Assembly (NCBI RefSeq): GCF_003253565.1 | Contig: NZ_QKUF01000001.1 | Coordinates: 267,867 to 331,866, forward strand | Direction of reading: 5' to 3' | DNA: 64,000 bases | DNA from: Thermosporothrix hazakensis | Lineage (GTDB): Bacteria > Chloroflexota > Ktedonobacteria > Ktedonobacterales > Ktedonobacteraceae | Shown here: positions 32,425 through 41,418 of the stretch, in pieces | Numbering within the stretch: the first letter of the stretch is position 1 | How the letters are laid out: every line of letters begins with the position of its first letter | Made by a program: the position numbers and the translations under genes | The notes under the pieces: generated by a model | Told to the model about the DNA's origin: nothing | Seen by the model: the letters and a program-made list of their open reading frames with translations, nothing else | Database searches by the model: none

Positions 32425-33384
32425 ATGGTAGCGATTTCTCTTATGGTAGAGGGGCAGATGGGGCTGACATGGCAACGCTGGCAGCGCCTCATAGAAGCAG
32501 TCGACGGACAGGGATTTGCCGGCCTCTTCCGCTCAGACCACTTCACCAATCCCAATCCCCCCGACTACGAATCCCTTGAACTGGTCGTCTCCCTGACCTA
32601 TCTGGCTGCCCAAAGCAAGCACATCCACTTCGGACCATTGGTCGCGCCGGTCTCCTTCCGTGATCCCGCGATGCTGACACGTCAGGCCGCAGCACTGAGC
32701 GACCTTTCAGGCGGACGCATGATTCTGGGCATGGGTTCCGGCTGGCAGGATCGCGAACATCACGCATATGGCTATCCGCTTGGTGATATCCCGACGCGTA
32801 TGGCACGCTTTGAGGAAGGGCTGGAGGTGGCAACACGTCTGCTGCATAGCGAAGGGCCGGCAACCTTTGAGGGACGCTTCTACCAGCTTCACGACGCGCA
32901 GCTTCTTCCACGCCCACAGCAGAAGCTTCCCTTGCTGATCGGCGGCAATGGCCCTAAACGCCTGCTTCCACTGGTGGCACGCTACGCGGATATCTGGAAC
33001 GCGGTCTTCCTGCGCCCCGATGAGTTTCGGGAGCGCTCAACTCTGCTTGACACGCTGCTGCAAAAAGAGGGACGTCAGCCTGCTGATGTTAAGCGCACAG
33101 CCATGCAGGGCATCTACTTCGGCAAAGATAGCGCCACCCTTGATCGCAAGCTGGAGTGGCGTCACTCCGTCCCTGAGCTGAAAGACAAGTCGCTCGATGC
33201 TGTGGTGCATACGCTCCATACCGAGAAGGGGAACATTGTTGGCACCGCAGAGCAGGTCATTCAGCAGATTAAGGCCTATGAAGAGGCAGGAGTTGAGGAA
33301 CTGATGGTGCAATGGCTCGATATCGATGATATTGAGGGGATTCAGGCCTTCGCAACCGAGGTTCTGCCACACTGCACAAAGTAG
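32425..33384 (+). CDS. LLM-class F420-dependent oxidoreductase
   Basis: A 319-aa luciferase-like monooxygenase-fold protein. The N-terminus ISLMVEGQMGLTWQRWQRL is typical of the F420-binding subgroup (TIGR03560-like), with later motifs FGPLVAPVSFRDPAMLTRQAA, MILGMGSGWQDREHHAYG and PLLIGGNGPKRLLPLVARYADIWN. Cofactor F420 or FMN cannot be distinguished with certainty by eye. GAGGAG precedes the ATG. It stands alone between two hairpins, so its pathway is not evident. Confidence 0.87.
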   Translation: MVAISLMVEGQMGLTWQRWQRLIEAVDGQGFAGLFRSDHFTNPNPPDYESLELVVSLTYLAAQSKHIHFGPLVAPVSFRDPAMLTRQAAALSDLSGGRMILGMGSGWQDREHHAYGYPLGDIPTRMARFEEGLEVATRLLHSEGPATFEGRFYQLHDAQLLPRPQQKLPLLIGGNGPKRLLPLVARYADIWNAVFLRPDEFRERSTLLDTLLQKEGRQPADVKRTAMQGIYFGKDSATLDRKLEWRHSVPELKDKSLDAVVHTLHTEKGNIVGTAEQVIQQIKAYEEAGVEELMVQWLDIDDIEGIQAFATEVLPHCTK

Positions 33385-33399
33385 AACGGAGAGCAAACA

Positions 33400-33432
33400 A
33401 GACGGGCACCACGTGTTTCTGTGTGCCCGTCT
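33400..33432. terminator. hairpin between convergent LLM and DedA genes
   Basis: AGACGGGCAC pairs with GTGCCCGTCT. A second hairpin, CGGCAGGA/TCCTGCCG (about 33491-33517), serves the minus-strand DedA gene. Confidence 0.65.
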
Positions 33433-33530
33433 CGCTCGGTAAAGCAGCAAGGCCACTTTCGCCGAGGATATCTGAGCTCTGAAAAGCGATACGGCAGGAA
33501 AGCTGTGCCCTCCTGCCGCTTGTTCTGCGT

Positions 33531-34229
33531 TTAGCTCTGAGAAGTAGGGGTCTGCTCGGTAGCGCGGGCCTCGGCCAGAGCAGCGCGGGCCTTGCGGTCG
33601 TTGCGAATATGCAGCCAGAAGTAGAGCACAACCAGTGCCACCACAGCCAGCACCACGATGATCTCAGCGCCACGATAATAGGGCTCAATCACATCCAGAT
33701 TATCGCCGACAACATGGCCGAGATAGGCCAGACCCAGACACCAGGGGAACGAGCCGAGGAAGGTATAGACACAGAACTTGATAAAAGGCATTCTGGTAAT
33801 TCCCGCGGGCAGGGAAATATAGGTACGGACAATGGGCAGCAGCCGGGAGAAGAAGGCAGTCGCAGAGCCCCAGCGCTTAAAGAAGGCGTCGGCTTTATCC
33901 GCGTCATGCTGCGAAATTAACACATAGCGTCCATATTTCAGCATCAATGGGCGCCCTCCCTTATAGCCGATCCAGTATGCCAGCATCGAGCCAAGCAGGC
34001 AACCCAGAGCGCCAGAAAGACCAACCAGCACCACGCCCCACGGATCAGGTACGCCACCAAGCAAGAGACGCCGCGAAACCATGATGCCAGCGACAGGCAT
34101 AACAATTTCACTTGGCAATGGTATACAACAGCTTTCAATCGCCATAGCAAGAATAATACCTAACAAACCCGTTTGAACATAAAGATTGGTTATAAACGTT
34201 TGCAGTATTTCCATTAAAGGTCCAAGCAT
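33531..34229 (-). CDS. DedA-family membrane protein
   Basis: A 232-aa polytopic membrane protein of the DedA/SNARE-associated family, implicated in undecaprenyl-phosphate recycling and membrane homeostasis. Motifs: ESCCIPLPSEIVMPVAG (about 32-48), GYKGGRPLMLKYGRY (about 87-101), and the Arg-rich FFSRLLPIVRTYISLPAG (about 126-143). The C-terminus ends in a helix and a charged tail. The GAGGAGG ribosome site lies in the 3' arm of an inverted repeat that also looks like the terminator of the gene upstream. Confidence 0.93.
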   Translation of the reverse strand: MLGPLMEILQTFITNLYVQTGLLGIILAMAIESCCIPLPSEIVMPVAGIMVSRRLLLGGVPDPWGVVLVGLSGALGCLLGSMLAYWIGYKGGRPLMLKYGRYVLISQHDADKADAFFKRWGSATAFFSRLLPIVRTYISLPAGITRMPFIKFCVYTFLGSFPWCLGLAYLGHVVGDNLDVIEPYYRGAEIIVVLAVVALVVLYFWLHIRNDRKARAALAEARATEQTPTSQS

Positions 34230-34296
34230 AAAAAAAGCCTCCTCAGCGAAACCGGTCTTTTTGATTTGATAGTACCACAGTCCGCTAAAAGAGGCT
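34230..34296 (-). terminator. terminator-like hairpin overlapping the dedA ribosome site
   Basis: Minus strand: AGCCTC (34291-34296) pairs with GAGGCT (34236-34241), and AGCG (34283-34286) with CGCT (34245-34248), followed by seven T just before the DedA ATG. The 3' arm includes the GAGGAGG ribosome site. Confidence 0.6.
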
Positions 34297-34313
34297 AGCT
34301 AACAGTACCAGAA

Positions 34314-35345
34314 CTATACTTCTTCCTCATCATCAAGCTGATGAGATAGACGAAGAGAGGAGCGACGCCGAATCGGCCGCTGCATCTGCTGTGAGAGCTC
34401 CTGCTGAACAGAGTCATCCTCATAGACATACGGAGCCCTCCTGACAAGCGGCTTCTGGAACACTTCTGTTGAGGGATCTGCTGGCCGAGACGGCAACGCA
34501 CGCGACTGACGTGAAAGCTGCGTTGATGGAAGGCGACGTGATTTCGTCGAAGGATATGGGTCCTGTATGACCTCTGTCTGAGGCTCCTCATCTTCATACT
34601 GGTCATAGGAAGACCGAGCAGGAGGCAACTGTTGAGGTGGAATAGAATCGACAACTCGACGTACTCGATGACGGCCCGTTAACTCGCGGGAAGCACGCCC
34701 ACGCTGAATCCGGCCGGAACGCGTCGAACGGCGCTGTGGGATCGGCTCCTCATCATAGTAGTCGTTCTCGTACAGATCATTGGCCTCCATTGAAGCATCA
34801 CGCAACGCGGCAGAACGCAGATTCTTTTGCGTCACATTGGTGGCCGAAGCAGGGAGACCGGGATAATACCGGCGTTGTGGACGCCGTCCATTCGTGGCCT
34901 GACTACGAGTTTCGGCAGGAAGGGCAGGCGTGCTACGCTTTGACGGAGCAGGAAGCCGCTGAGAAGAGGGTTCCGGCAAGTAGTAACCAGAATATCCTCG
35001 CGAGAGCGGAACATATTCCGTATCATCAACGTCGTCATCCGCGTACTCGGTGACCGCGTAGCTTTCTATCGTGCGGCGCCCTCGGCCGGTCGGCAGCTCG
35101 GCATACTCAGCAGTATACATTTCAGCTTCATAGAATGCTTCTTCTTCTTCAACTTCAAGCCGCAAGCGCTCATCATGACGACGAGCGAGATGGGAGAAGA
35201 TCATCACAGAAATGGGGATACTGAGAACTAAGGCAGCGAGACCACCGATTAACCCACCGAGGATCCAGGAATTGAGCGTATTACCAAACCAGAGCATAAG
35301 AGCGGCACCGAGAACCAGTACCAGGGCTGCGGAGACAGCCTTCAT
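34314..35345 (-). CDS. two-TM membrane protein with a long disordered, charged tail
   Basis: A 343-aa protein that I do not recognise. Two membrane segments lie at the N-terminus (about 4-22 and 28-50), followed by a roughly 290-residue cytoplasmic region of low complexity. That tail is rich in Arg, Ser, Pro, Glu and Tyr, with repeated RRS/RRL patches and acidic EEEE and DDD stretches, and it ends in DDEEEV. The ATG at 35345 has AAAGGAT upstream. The frame extends to a GTG at 35402, but without a ribosome site. Such tails usually serve as binding platforms; a function is not deducible. Confidence 0.7.
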   Translation of the reverse strand: MKAVSAALVLVLGAALMLWFGNTLNSWILGGLIGGLAALVLSIPISVMIFSHLARRHDERLRLEVEEEEAFYEAEMYTAEYAELPTGRGRRTIESYAVTEYADDDVDDTEYVPLSRGYSGYYLPEPSSQRLPAPSKRSTPALPAETRSQATNGRRPQRRYYPGLPASATNVTQKNLRSAALRDASMEANDLYENDYYDEEPIPQRRSTRSGRIQRGRASRELTGRHRVRRVVDSIPPQQLPPARSSYDQYEDEEPQTEVIQDPYPSTKSRRLPSTQLSRQSRALPSRPADPSTEVFQKPLVRRAPYVYEDDSVQQELSQQMQRPIRRRSSLRLSHQLDDEEEV

Positions 35346-35689
35346 AACTGCTTGATATCCTTTCTGAGCAACCGGGGCCTTCTGAGGCTCTCTATCAAGC
35401 ACGCACTACCATCAAAACAGTAAGAAATTCCATATAAAGTCCTTTATGAAGTATACCAGACCTGGCGGGAGAGTACAAGGGTAAAAAACTCATGCGGTAA
35501 AAGAACAGGGGACAGAGAATGAGGTTGGAGACGTGAAAAAGGCAGCAAGTCAGCGGACCCCGCAGAGAGGTATTTCTTGCCGAGAAAAGAGTCCACATTT
35601 CCTGACTGCCTTCACCGTTCAAGCAAAAACGATGTCCCGAGACAGTGACCCTGTCTTCGAGCAGAAAAGCACCAACCAGCGGACACGCC
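35346..35689. other. 344-bp gap between the disordered-tail protein gene and lexA
   Basis: Contains a promoter for the minus-strand membrane gene: TTGTAC (35473-35478), 17 bp, TATACT (35450-35455). A weak AGACAG/CTGTCT hairpin lies near 35640-35655, after lexA. No gene is visible. Confidence 0.5.
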
Positions 35690-36334
35690 CTACGCGGCCG
35701 AGTTGCACTGACGAATAATCGCCACCACGCGTCCCTGAATCGTCCACTCACGATCCCAGACGCTCTTAGGAATAAAGATAGGCTCAAGTTCTGAGTTGGC
35801 GGGTTGGAGGCGAACGCGGTCGTTTTCTTTTTCCTGGAAGAAGCGCTTGAGCGTCGCACTTCCCTGCACACCTTCCTGTGTGTGCAACGCGACCACGATA
35901 TCACCATTTTTACAGGTGCTCTGAGGCTTAATAATCACAAAGTCGCCATCACAAATGTGATCTTCGATCATCGAGTTGCCCTTGACTTCGAGGGCATAGC
36001 AGTTATCACGAGCAAACGCTTCAGTCCCAACATCAACGCAGCGGTCCACGGAGTCCGGGTAGATATCAAGCGGTCGACCAGCAGCGATAGCGCCCTTGAC
36101 AGGCACCCCATTCAGCGGGTTGGTCAACTTAATGCCGCGACTCTTTTTCGGAGTGCGAACGATATACCCCTTCTTTTCCAGCATCGTCAGATGATAATCA
36201 ACGTGACCGGTGCTGGCAATATTCATCTCACGGCCGATCTCACGATTAGTCGGGGGCATCCCCTCACGCTTTATGTAGCCGACAATAAATTGATACATCC
36301 GGCGTTGTATCTCGCTGGCTTGCTCTAGTGACAT
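35690..36334 (-). CDS. lexA: LexA repressor
   Basis: A 214-aa SOS repressor and latent protease. The N-terminal winged helix (about 1-75) includes PPTNREIGREMNIASTG. The cleavage site is the Ala-Gly in AIAAGRPLD (about 84-92). The catalytic Ser lies in VKGNSMIEDHI (about 119-129) and the general-base Lys in ATLKRFF (about 157-163). By family knowledge, RecA filaments on single-stranded DNA trigger self-cleavage and derepression. The ATG at 36334 is preferred over an upstream in-frame ATG at 36361 because the protein then starts at the conserved N-terminus. I could not identify the operator. Confidence 0.94.
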   Translation of the reverse strand: MSLEQASEIQRRMYQFIVGYIKREGMPPTNREIGREMNIASTGHVDYHLTMLEKKGYIVRTPKKSRGIKLTNPLNGVPVKGAIAAGRPLDIYPDSVDRCVDVGTEAFARDNCYALEVKGNSMIEDHICDGDFVIIKPQSTCKNGDIVVALHTQEGVQGSATLKRFFQEKENDRVRLQPANSELEPIFIPKSVWDREWTIQGRVVAIIRQCNSAA

Positions 36335-36657
36335 AGAACAGTCCCCTGCCTTTCTGAACAAATGAACATCTCCACACCACCCTTGAACCTATTGCATATA
36401 GAACGGCCATTCAAAAACATAATACCATAACGGTCCAGGCAATACAAGTAGGTACTCGAACGAATTTCTAGAATTTTCTTTCTGATAAGCAGCTAAATAG
36501 AAGTGGTTGGAATGCTGAATAGATTTTGTTATACTCATAAGAAAGGGGAAGGGTAGTCAAGACCAACAGTACAGCCTGTCTGCATCAGGTGGCAGGCAAA
36601 GGGGGGCCCGCCCGGCATTTGCGCAACAAGTTAGGATAGGTGTACAATAAAGGCGTA
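36335..36657. other. 323-bp divergent region between lexA and the DUF151 gene
   Basis: Plus-strand promoter: TTGGAA (36507-36512), 17 bp, TATACT (36530-36535), serving the DUF151 gene. On the minus strand TTGTAT and TATTAT with 17-bp spacing, about 36422-36450, could serve lexA. TTCTAGAA lies between. No classical GAAC-N4-GTTC SOS box was found. Confidence 0.5.
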
Positions 36658-37242
36658 ATGTATTCGACGGACCCCGGCCATGAAAGAGAGAGTCAAAAGC
36701 CTATGGTAGAGATGACAGTTGAAAGCGTACGTATCAGCCTGGCGACGCAACAGCGAGTGGTCATCTTAAAAGCAGTCGATCAAGAGCGGTATCTGTTCAT
36801 CTGGATAGCGCACGCTGAAGCCTATGCTATTGCCGTCGAGTTACAGGGGGCAACCTCAGAGCGACCACTGACCCATGACCTGCTGAAAAACGTTATCCGT
36901 GAGCTAGGCGCTACACTCGTCAGTGTAGAGATCTCTGATCTGGTAGATGAAATCTTCTACGCCCGGTTGATTCTGGACGTGGCAGGACGGCATGTTGAAA
37001 TTGACTCTCGACCGAGCGATGCGATTGCTCTGGCCGTACGCACCAAAACACCAATCTACGTTGATGAAAGCGTACTCGAACGGGCAGGTGTGCCCATAGA
37101 GCAAAGCGAGGAGCCGCAGCCTCCTTCTCTGCTCCGCGAGCGAGACGAAGAAAGCGAAGAGGAGGACGAAGACGACAACCTCTCCGCCTATCGCGATTTT
37201 ATCAACAGCCTGGATGTCCTGGACGAATTCGGCAAAGACTGA
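36658..37242 (+). CDS. bifunctional nuclease family protein (DUF151)
   Basis: A 194-aa protein. The BFN domain spans about 15-150, with VVILKAVDQERYLFIWI, AEAYAIAVELQG, TYPE-like HDLLKNVIRELGA and the diagnostic DSRPSDAIALAVRTKTPIYV. Plant and bacterial members have reported DNase/RNase activity, but their role is poorly understood. The C-terminus is acidic (EESEEEDEDDN). AAAGG precedes the ATG at 36658; the family core begins at an internal ATG, 36703, which is an alternative start. It diverges from lexA. Confidence 0.87.
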   Translation: MYSTDPGHERESQKPMVEMTVESVRISLATQQRVVILKAVDQERYLFIWIAHAEAYAIAVELQGATSERPLTHDLLKNVIRELGATLVSVEISDLVDEIFYARLILDVAGRHVEIDSRPSDAIALAVRTKTPIYVDESVLERAGVPIEQSEEPQPPSLLRERDEESEEEDEDDNLSAYRDFINSLDVLDEFGKD

Positions 37243-37262
37243 TCCTACTACCCGGGCCAGCC

Positions 37263-37799
37263 CTAGTACCGACGCGGCTTCAAAAGCAGCCTCAACAGGC
37301 CCGCAAGAACCCGCGCCAGCACTCCATAGAGCAGGATCGTCACCAGGGTGTAGATCTCGACATCTAGCTTTATGGGAACAGGTATCAGCAGCAATAGCGA
37401 CCGTACAGGCATGATAAACACTTCGCTGACCTGATAGATAGCCACAGCCCATACGACCGTCTCTGACACTGCCAGTATTTTGAGCAAGAATCGTACAAGT
37501 AATAGCAGTTGTACAAGCACAAAGAGCAGCGTCACCAGACCGGGAAGTGGACTCGCTTTCACCGGACGCACTGGTTGAGCGGGCACCGGTTCATAGGTCC
37601 CGGCAGCAGGAGGATACTCCTCAGGCTGATAACCCCGCCTAGCTCCATTTGAGAAAGGCGCTGACTGCTGATGTGAAGGAACGGCCACCGTCCTATCATC
37701 GTAGGAACTCCGGGATGTCACGCTTTCACGCGCTATAGGCTCGGTTGGTAGGTCGTGCTCATCCATATAGTGTTGCTGTTGATCTTGCTTCCTTCTCAT
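37263..37799 (-). CDS. YggT-family membrane protein with a disordered N-terminal extension
   Basis: A 178-aa protein. Residues about 1-85 are polar and Pro/Gln-rich. Residues about 86-170 are the YggT domain, with a first membrane helix (LVTLLFVLVQLLLLVRFLLKIL), the PVRSLLLLIPVP signature and a final helix ending in LLKPRRY. YggT proteins are tied to cell division and membrane-shape functions in several phyla, without a defined reaction. GGAAGGAAG precedes the ATG at 37799; an ATG at 37817 in frame would lack it. Confidence 0.85.
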   Translation of the reverse strand: MRRKQDQQQHYMDEHDLPTEPIARESVTSRSSYDDRTVAVPSHQQSAPFSNGARRGYQPEEYPPAAGTYEPVPAQPVRPVKASPLPGLVTLLFVLVQLLLLVRFLLKILAVSETVVWAVAIYQVSEVFIMPVRSLLLLIPVPIKLDVEIYTLVTILLYGVLARVLAGLLRLLLKPRRY

Positions 37800-37835
37800 C
37801 TGCTCTTCCTTCCACAATGAAGCACTTTACACTTC

Positions 37836-39182
37836 TCAATCACAATAACGAGATAGAAGGTCGTCGTACGTTTCACGCCTTTCCATCACATGTATTGTCT
37901 CTTTGTCTACTAACAGTACGCCCGGACGAGGGACAAGGTTATAGTTGCTTGCCATTGGCAGGCAGTAGGCTCCCGCTGTGGGCAAGAGCAACAGTTCGCC
38001 TTCCCGCATATCCGGTAACCTGACCTCTTCTATCAGCATATCCCCCGACTCACAATAGCGCCCTGAGACACAGAAAGAAACGTCATGCTCCCGCTCAAGC
38101 TGCTCTACAGGCAGCGCGGTATACAATGCTCCGTAGAGTGCCGGTCGAATGTTATCTGCCATGCCGCCATCAACGAAGAGATACGTAATCCCACCCGGGG
38201 TCGCTTTGCGGGCACCAATACGATAAAGCGCTATCCCGGCACGTGCGATAATCGAGCGTCCCGGCTCTATTATCAGCATCGGCAAGGGCTGCGAGATCTT
38301 CAGTGTATCGACACAATGCAGTATACATCTCTGCAAGGCGGCTGCCAGTAGTGCAGGGTCGGGTCTGTCGGGAGCGTCCGGTGTGGCAATCGCCCATCCA
38401 CCACCCGGGCTGAGTTCCTGCGGCCACCAACCCGTCTCTTTATGGAGCAATACAGCCAGTTCCAGCAGGCGCTGCAAACACTCTTCATAGGGTCGCGTCT
38501 CACGCAACATGGTTCCCGAGTGCGCGTGCAGTCCCAACAAGTGAAGCTGTCCCTCACGCAAGATTGTTCGTACCGCCTCCGCCGCATCTCCTGTACTGAG
38601 GGGAAAACCGAATTTAGCCGTTGCATGCCCCGTCTGCAAATAACGATGGGTGTCGGTCTCGACATCGGGCGCGACCCGCACCAGGACACCAGGATGCATC
38701 TGCATCTCTCGTGCGATCTGCGTCAGCCGCCGAAGCTCGCTCCAGTTATCCAGCACGATTCGCCCCACTCCAAGCCGCAACGCAAGCCGCAATTCCTCCG
38801 CTGACTTATTGTTCCCATGAAAAGAAATACGCTCCATCGGAAAGGCCGCCCGATGAGCAACCAGCAATTCCCCCCCGGAAACCACATCCAGCCCTAATCC
38901 CTCTTCAGCGATCAGCCGGGCTAGCATGGGCGAAAGATATGCCTTAGAAGCATAAAGAATCTGGACCGACGATGCCTGATACTCTCTGCGAAAAGCCTCT
39001 CGATACTGTGCACAGGCGTTCACGATGGTCGCACGATCAAAAATATACAATGGCGTTCCATAGCGCTCTGCAAGCTGTTTCAGAGAGTGCCCAGCCAGTT
39101 CCAGAGTAAAAGGATCGGATGCAGAAACGGACATCGTGTCCGGTAACAGCGCTCGTTGCGCGGGCGAAAGCGATACAGCCAT
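37836..39182 (-). CDS. lysA: diaminopimelate decarboxylase
   Basis: A 448-aa PLP enzyme that converts meso-diaminopimelate to L-lysine. The PLP Lys lies in YASKAYLSP (about 78-86). Other motifs are GLDVVSGGEL, SFHGNNKS, GLHAHSGTML, the glycine-rich phosphate loop ELSPGGGWAI, EPGRSIIARAG and the C-terminal catalytic Cys in CESGDML (about 380-386). Length matches the family. The gene is monocistronic by spacing. Related decarboxylases (arginine, carboxynorspermidine) differ in the CESGD region. Confidence 0.95.
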   Translation of the reverse strand: MAVSLSPAQRALLPDTMSVSASDPFTLELAGHSLKQLAERYGTPLYIFDRATIVNACAQYREAFRREYQASSVQILYASKAYLSPMLARLIAEEGLGLDVVSGGELLVAHRAAFPMERISFHGNNKSAEELRLALRLGVGRIVLDNWSELRRLTQIAREMQMHPGVLVRVAPDVETDTHRYLQTGHATAKFGFPLSTGDAAEAVRTILREGQLHLLGLHAHSGTMLRETRPYEECLQRLLELAVLLHKETGWWPQELSPGGGWAIATPDAPDRPDPALLAAALQRCILHCVDTLKISQPLPMLIIEPGRSIIARAGIALYRIGARKATPGGITYLFVDGGMADNIRPALYGALYTALPVEQLEREHDVSFCVSGRYCESGDMLIEEVRLPDMREGELLLLPTAGAYCLPMASNYNLVPRPGVLLVDKETIHVMERRETYDDLLSRYCD

Positions 39183-39334
39183 AAAAAAGGAAGACTCCCT
39201 TCTACCGTAGAGAAAACAATTCTATAGCTGCTATTATATGGCCTGTCGCTCCTTTCCGCGAGTGGTCCTTATCATCTAACTTTCCCCACCTCTATCGTAC
39301 CACAGAAGTACCTTTTTCTTGCCAGAATCCACTA

Positions 39335-39364
39335 TTGACAGATTTACATCCATCACCCTATACT
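39335..39364 (+). promoter_or_regulatory. promoter of the TPR membrane protein gene
   Basis: TTGACA (39335-39340), 18 bp, TATACT (39359-39364), about 45 bp before the chosen ATG. Confidence 0.75.
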
Positions 39365-39413
39365 ATTGCAGAGTTTTTCACTCTTTTATTTTCTTCCTTT
39401 ATGGAGTGCTTGT

Positions 39414-40517
39414 ATGCAGGACACTTATTTTTCGCTTATGAACCTGGTAATCTACGCATGCTATGGCTTCCTCATCGCTTGCACCTTGCAAATCATTGTC
39501 GTTTTTTTTGTCCACTCACTTCGGCGCTTTCAGGCATTCAAACTCATTATCACGCTTTCTAGCATTATGATTACGCTTCATATCAACCGCTTGTTCTTCT
39601 ATGGAGAACGCGCCTTTGCATACACCCAACTGTGCCAATATCAGAAAGCGCTGGCAGATCTCGATAAGGCGATTGCACTGAAACCAAAAGCAGTGTGGCC
39701 CTATCGAGATAAGAGTATGAACTATGTTGCGATGGGAAATATACAACAAGGTCTTTCTACTTTGGAACTTCCCCTACAATTCCACCCCAATGAGCCTGAG
39801 ATCTACTACGTTCGCTCTTTCATCTATCGATACATTCAGGACTACCAAACAGCGCTGTTCAACATTGAAAAGGCCCTCTCCATTAACCCCAGAAACCCTA
39901 CCTACTATGGCGCAAAAGGCTATATACTGACTCAACTGGAGGAGTATCAGGCAGCGCTTGCGGCCTACGATCAAGCTATTGCACTCCCGAACACAAGAAA
40001 GAATGTTGCCTTACTCTATCATGACCGAGGACTCCCCTATATCGCAATGGGAGATATGGCAAACGCGATCGCCAATTTCGAGATAGCAATAAAGCTCTCT
40101 CCCAGACGATGTTGTCTTCAATGGTGGCTGTTCTGGCTGCTACTCTGTGTTGATCCCTTCAAGAGCTCACAAGAAGATTACATCCGCCAGCTTCAAAACA
40201 TCGTAAAGCTTCCCACCGATTTCCAAACACGTATCAGCACCAGTGCTCTGTACTGGTTTCGCGGTCAGTATCAACAGGCATTGCAGATTCTCAGCACAGT
40301 ACCAGGCCCCCGATTAGGGGAGGCGGACTACTGGCAACTGATGTGCTATGTCGCGCTGCATCGGGATGCCGAGGCACTTGAGACCCTTGTATACCTGCGC
40401 ACACAGACACCACTGCCGCCGATCTTCTATAACGGGCTGCGTCTGCTGGAGCCGCTTAATCCCGCTTTCTATCAACAACACCTTGTTCCCGTTCTGCAAG
40501 AGCTTCAATTGCTTTAA
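39414..40517 (+). CDS. membrane-anchored TPR-repeat protein
   Basis: A 367-aa protein. Two hydrophobic segments (about 8-30 and 38-56) precede a run of TPR units: AFAYTQLCQYQKALADLDKAIALKP, MNYVAMGNIQQGLSTLE, IYRYIQDYQTALFNIEKALSINP, AKGYILTQLEEYQAALAAYDQAI and others to about residue 330. A hydrophobic tryptophan-rich patch (LQWWLFWLLLC) interrupts the array at about 237-247. The ATG at 39414 has GGAG. TPR arrays bind protein partners; nothing nearby identifies one. Confidence 0.8.
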   Translation: MQDTYFSLMNLVIYACYGFLIACTLQIIVVFFVHSLRRFQAFKLIITLSSIMITLHINRLFFYGERAFAYTQLCQYQKALADLDKAIALKPKAVWPYRDKSMNYVAMGNIQQGLSTLELPLQFHPNEPEIYYVRSFIYRYIQDYQTALFNIEKALSINPRNPTYYGAKGYILTQLEEYQAALAAYDQAIALPNTRKNVALLYHDRGLPYIAMGDMANAIANFEIAIKLSPRRCCLQWWLFWLLLCVDPFKSSQEDYIRQLQNIVKLPTDFQTRISTSALYWFRGQYQQALQILSTVPGPRLGEADYWQLMCYVALHRDAEALETLVYLRTQTPLPPIFYNGLRLLEPLNPAFYQQHLVPVLQELQLL

Positions 40518-40522
40518 ATACA

Positions 40523-40566
40523 AAAAAGCAATGCAGCAAGTATTTCATCTCGCTGGATTGCTTTTT
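40523..40566. terminator. bidirectional terminator between convergent genes
   Basis: AAAAAGCAATGCAGC pairs with GCTGGATTGCTTTTT (one mismatch), giving a U-run in both directions. Confidence 0.85.
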
Positions 40567-40605
40567 ATCTCTCGCCGGTACCGCTTTATCTAAAAAGTGC
40601 ACCGC

Positions 40606-41109
40606 TCACTGCTCAGACTCGGTAGCGGTGCGACTCCTTTCCAAATAGCTACTGAGCAGGCCCCCAAATAGACCAAGCCCGACCCCCAGGACAACCCAGA
40701 GTGCAGCATGTTGCACCATATGGAGGAGAAAAGGGGACCAGATTTCTCCCATCGTATCAGAGCCCTCGGGTAAAGGATAGGCATACTGTGCGACCAGCAA
40801 ATAGAGAGCACCTGTCACAAAAATAATCACTTGCGAAACACAGCCAGCCCATACCCCGGCAATACACCCGGTGCCCGGGCGAGCGGTACGCGACGAAGCA
40901 AGCCACCCCGCCAGAAAGAAAAGAGCAAACGAAAAACAATCCTGTAGAATATCAAGAGGGAAAACAAGCGCCGGGGAGTGAACACGAACAATATTATTCA
41001 ACATCCCAAAAAGAAAACAGAACAGGCCCCGTATCAGACCAAAAATCATGCCATAACGTCGTGCAATATGCGTGATACCAGACTTCACACGAACAGATCC
41101 AGGTTGCAT
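40606..41109 (-). CDS. unrecognised four-helix membrane protein
   Basis: A 167-aa integral membrane protein. Hydrophobic segments lie at about 20-35, 45-75, 88-110 and 134-155, and the C-terminus is polar. I do not recognise the family. The spacing of helices and the Gly-rich third helix are compatible with several small unnamed membrane families. The ATG at 41109 has GGAG 13 nt upstream. The frame is open up to 41247, but that extension starts without a ribosome site and is hydrophobic in an unlikely manner. Confidence 0.65.
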   Translation of the reverse strand: MQPGSVRVKSGITHIARRYGMIFGLIRGLFCFLFGMLNNIVRVHSPALVFPLDILQDCFSFALFFLAGWLASSRTARPGTGCIAGVWAGCVSQVIIFVTGALYLLVAQYAYPLPEGSDTMGEIWSPFLLHMVQHAALWVVLGVGLGLFGGLLSSYLERSRTATESEQ

Positions 41110-41418
41110 AACGCTGGGTGACTCCTTCACAATGAAAAGAAATACGTCAGAAAGCTGCCATTGTGATCCGGGAAAACAATGCATACCATCTTCAAAAACA
41201 AAAGAAAAGAACAAGGTGAAGACGAAAAATAGCTCATCCCCTGACAATTATTTTTCTCTGCTATTAATTGTAACACTCCAGGCCCGACTTTTCCGAGAGC
41301 GCAGCGCCCAAAAGAAAACTCGCCCCTACTCAAGCTGGCACATCAAAGGTAGATGGCACGTGTTCATCTGAAGAAATGGTCGACGATGGCAAAACAGCGG
41401 AGTACAGGAGAAACAACA
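41110..41418. other. 309-bp divergent region
   Basis: Contains the inverted repeat ACAATTA (41244-41250) with TAATTGT (41265-41271), which may be an operator. No convincing gene. The ribosome site AGGAG for the SDR gene is near 41406-41410. Confidence 0.4.

Noticed and set aside
35346..35402. GTG start at 35402 for the two-TM disordered-tail protein
   Set aside because: No ribosome site precedes it, while the ATG at 35345 has AAAGGAT and places the membrane helix at the N-terminus.
36360..36480. LexA SOS box of the GAAC-N4-GTTC type
   Set aside because: Only isolated GAAC words and an 8-bp TTCTAGAA palindrome were seen, with no correctly spaced inverted pair.
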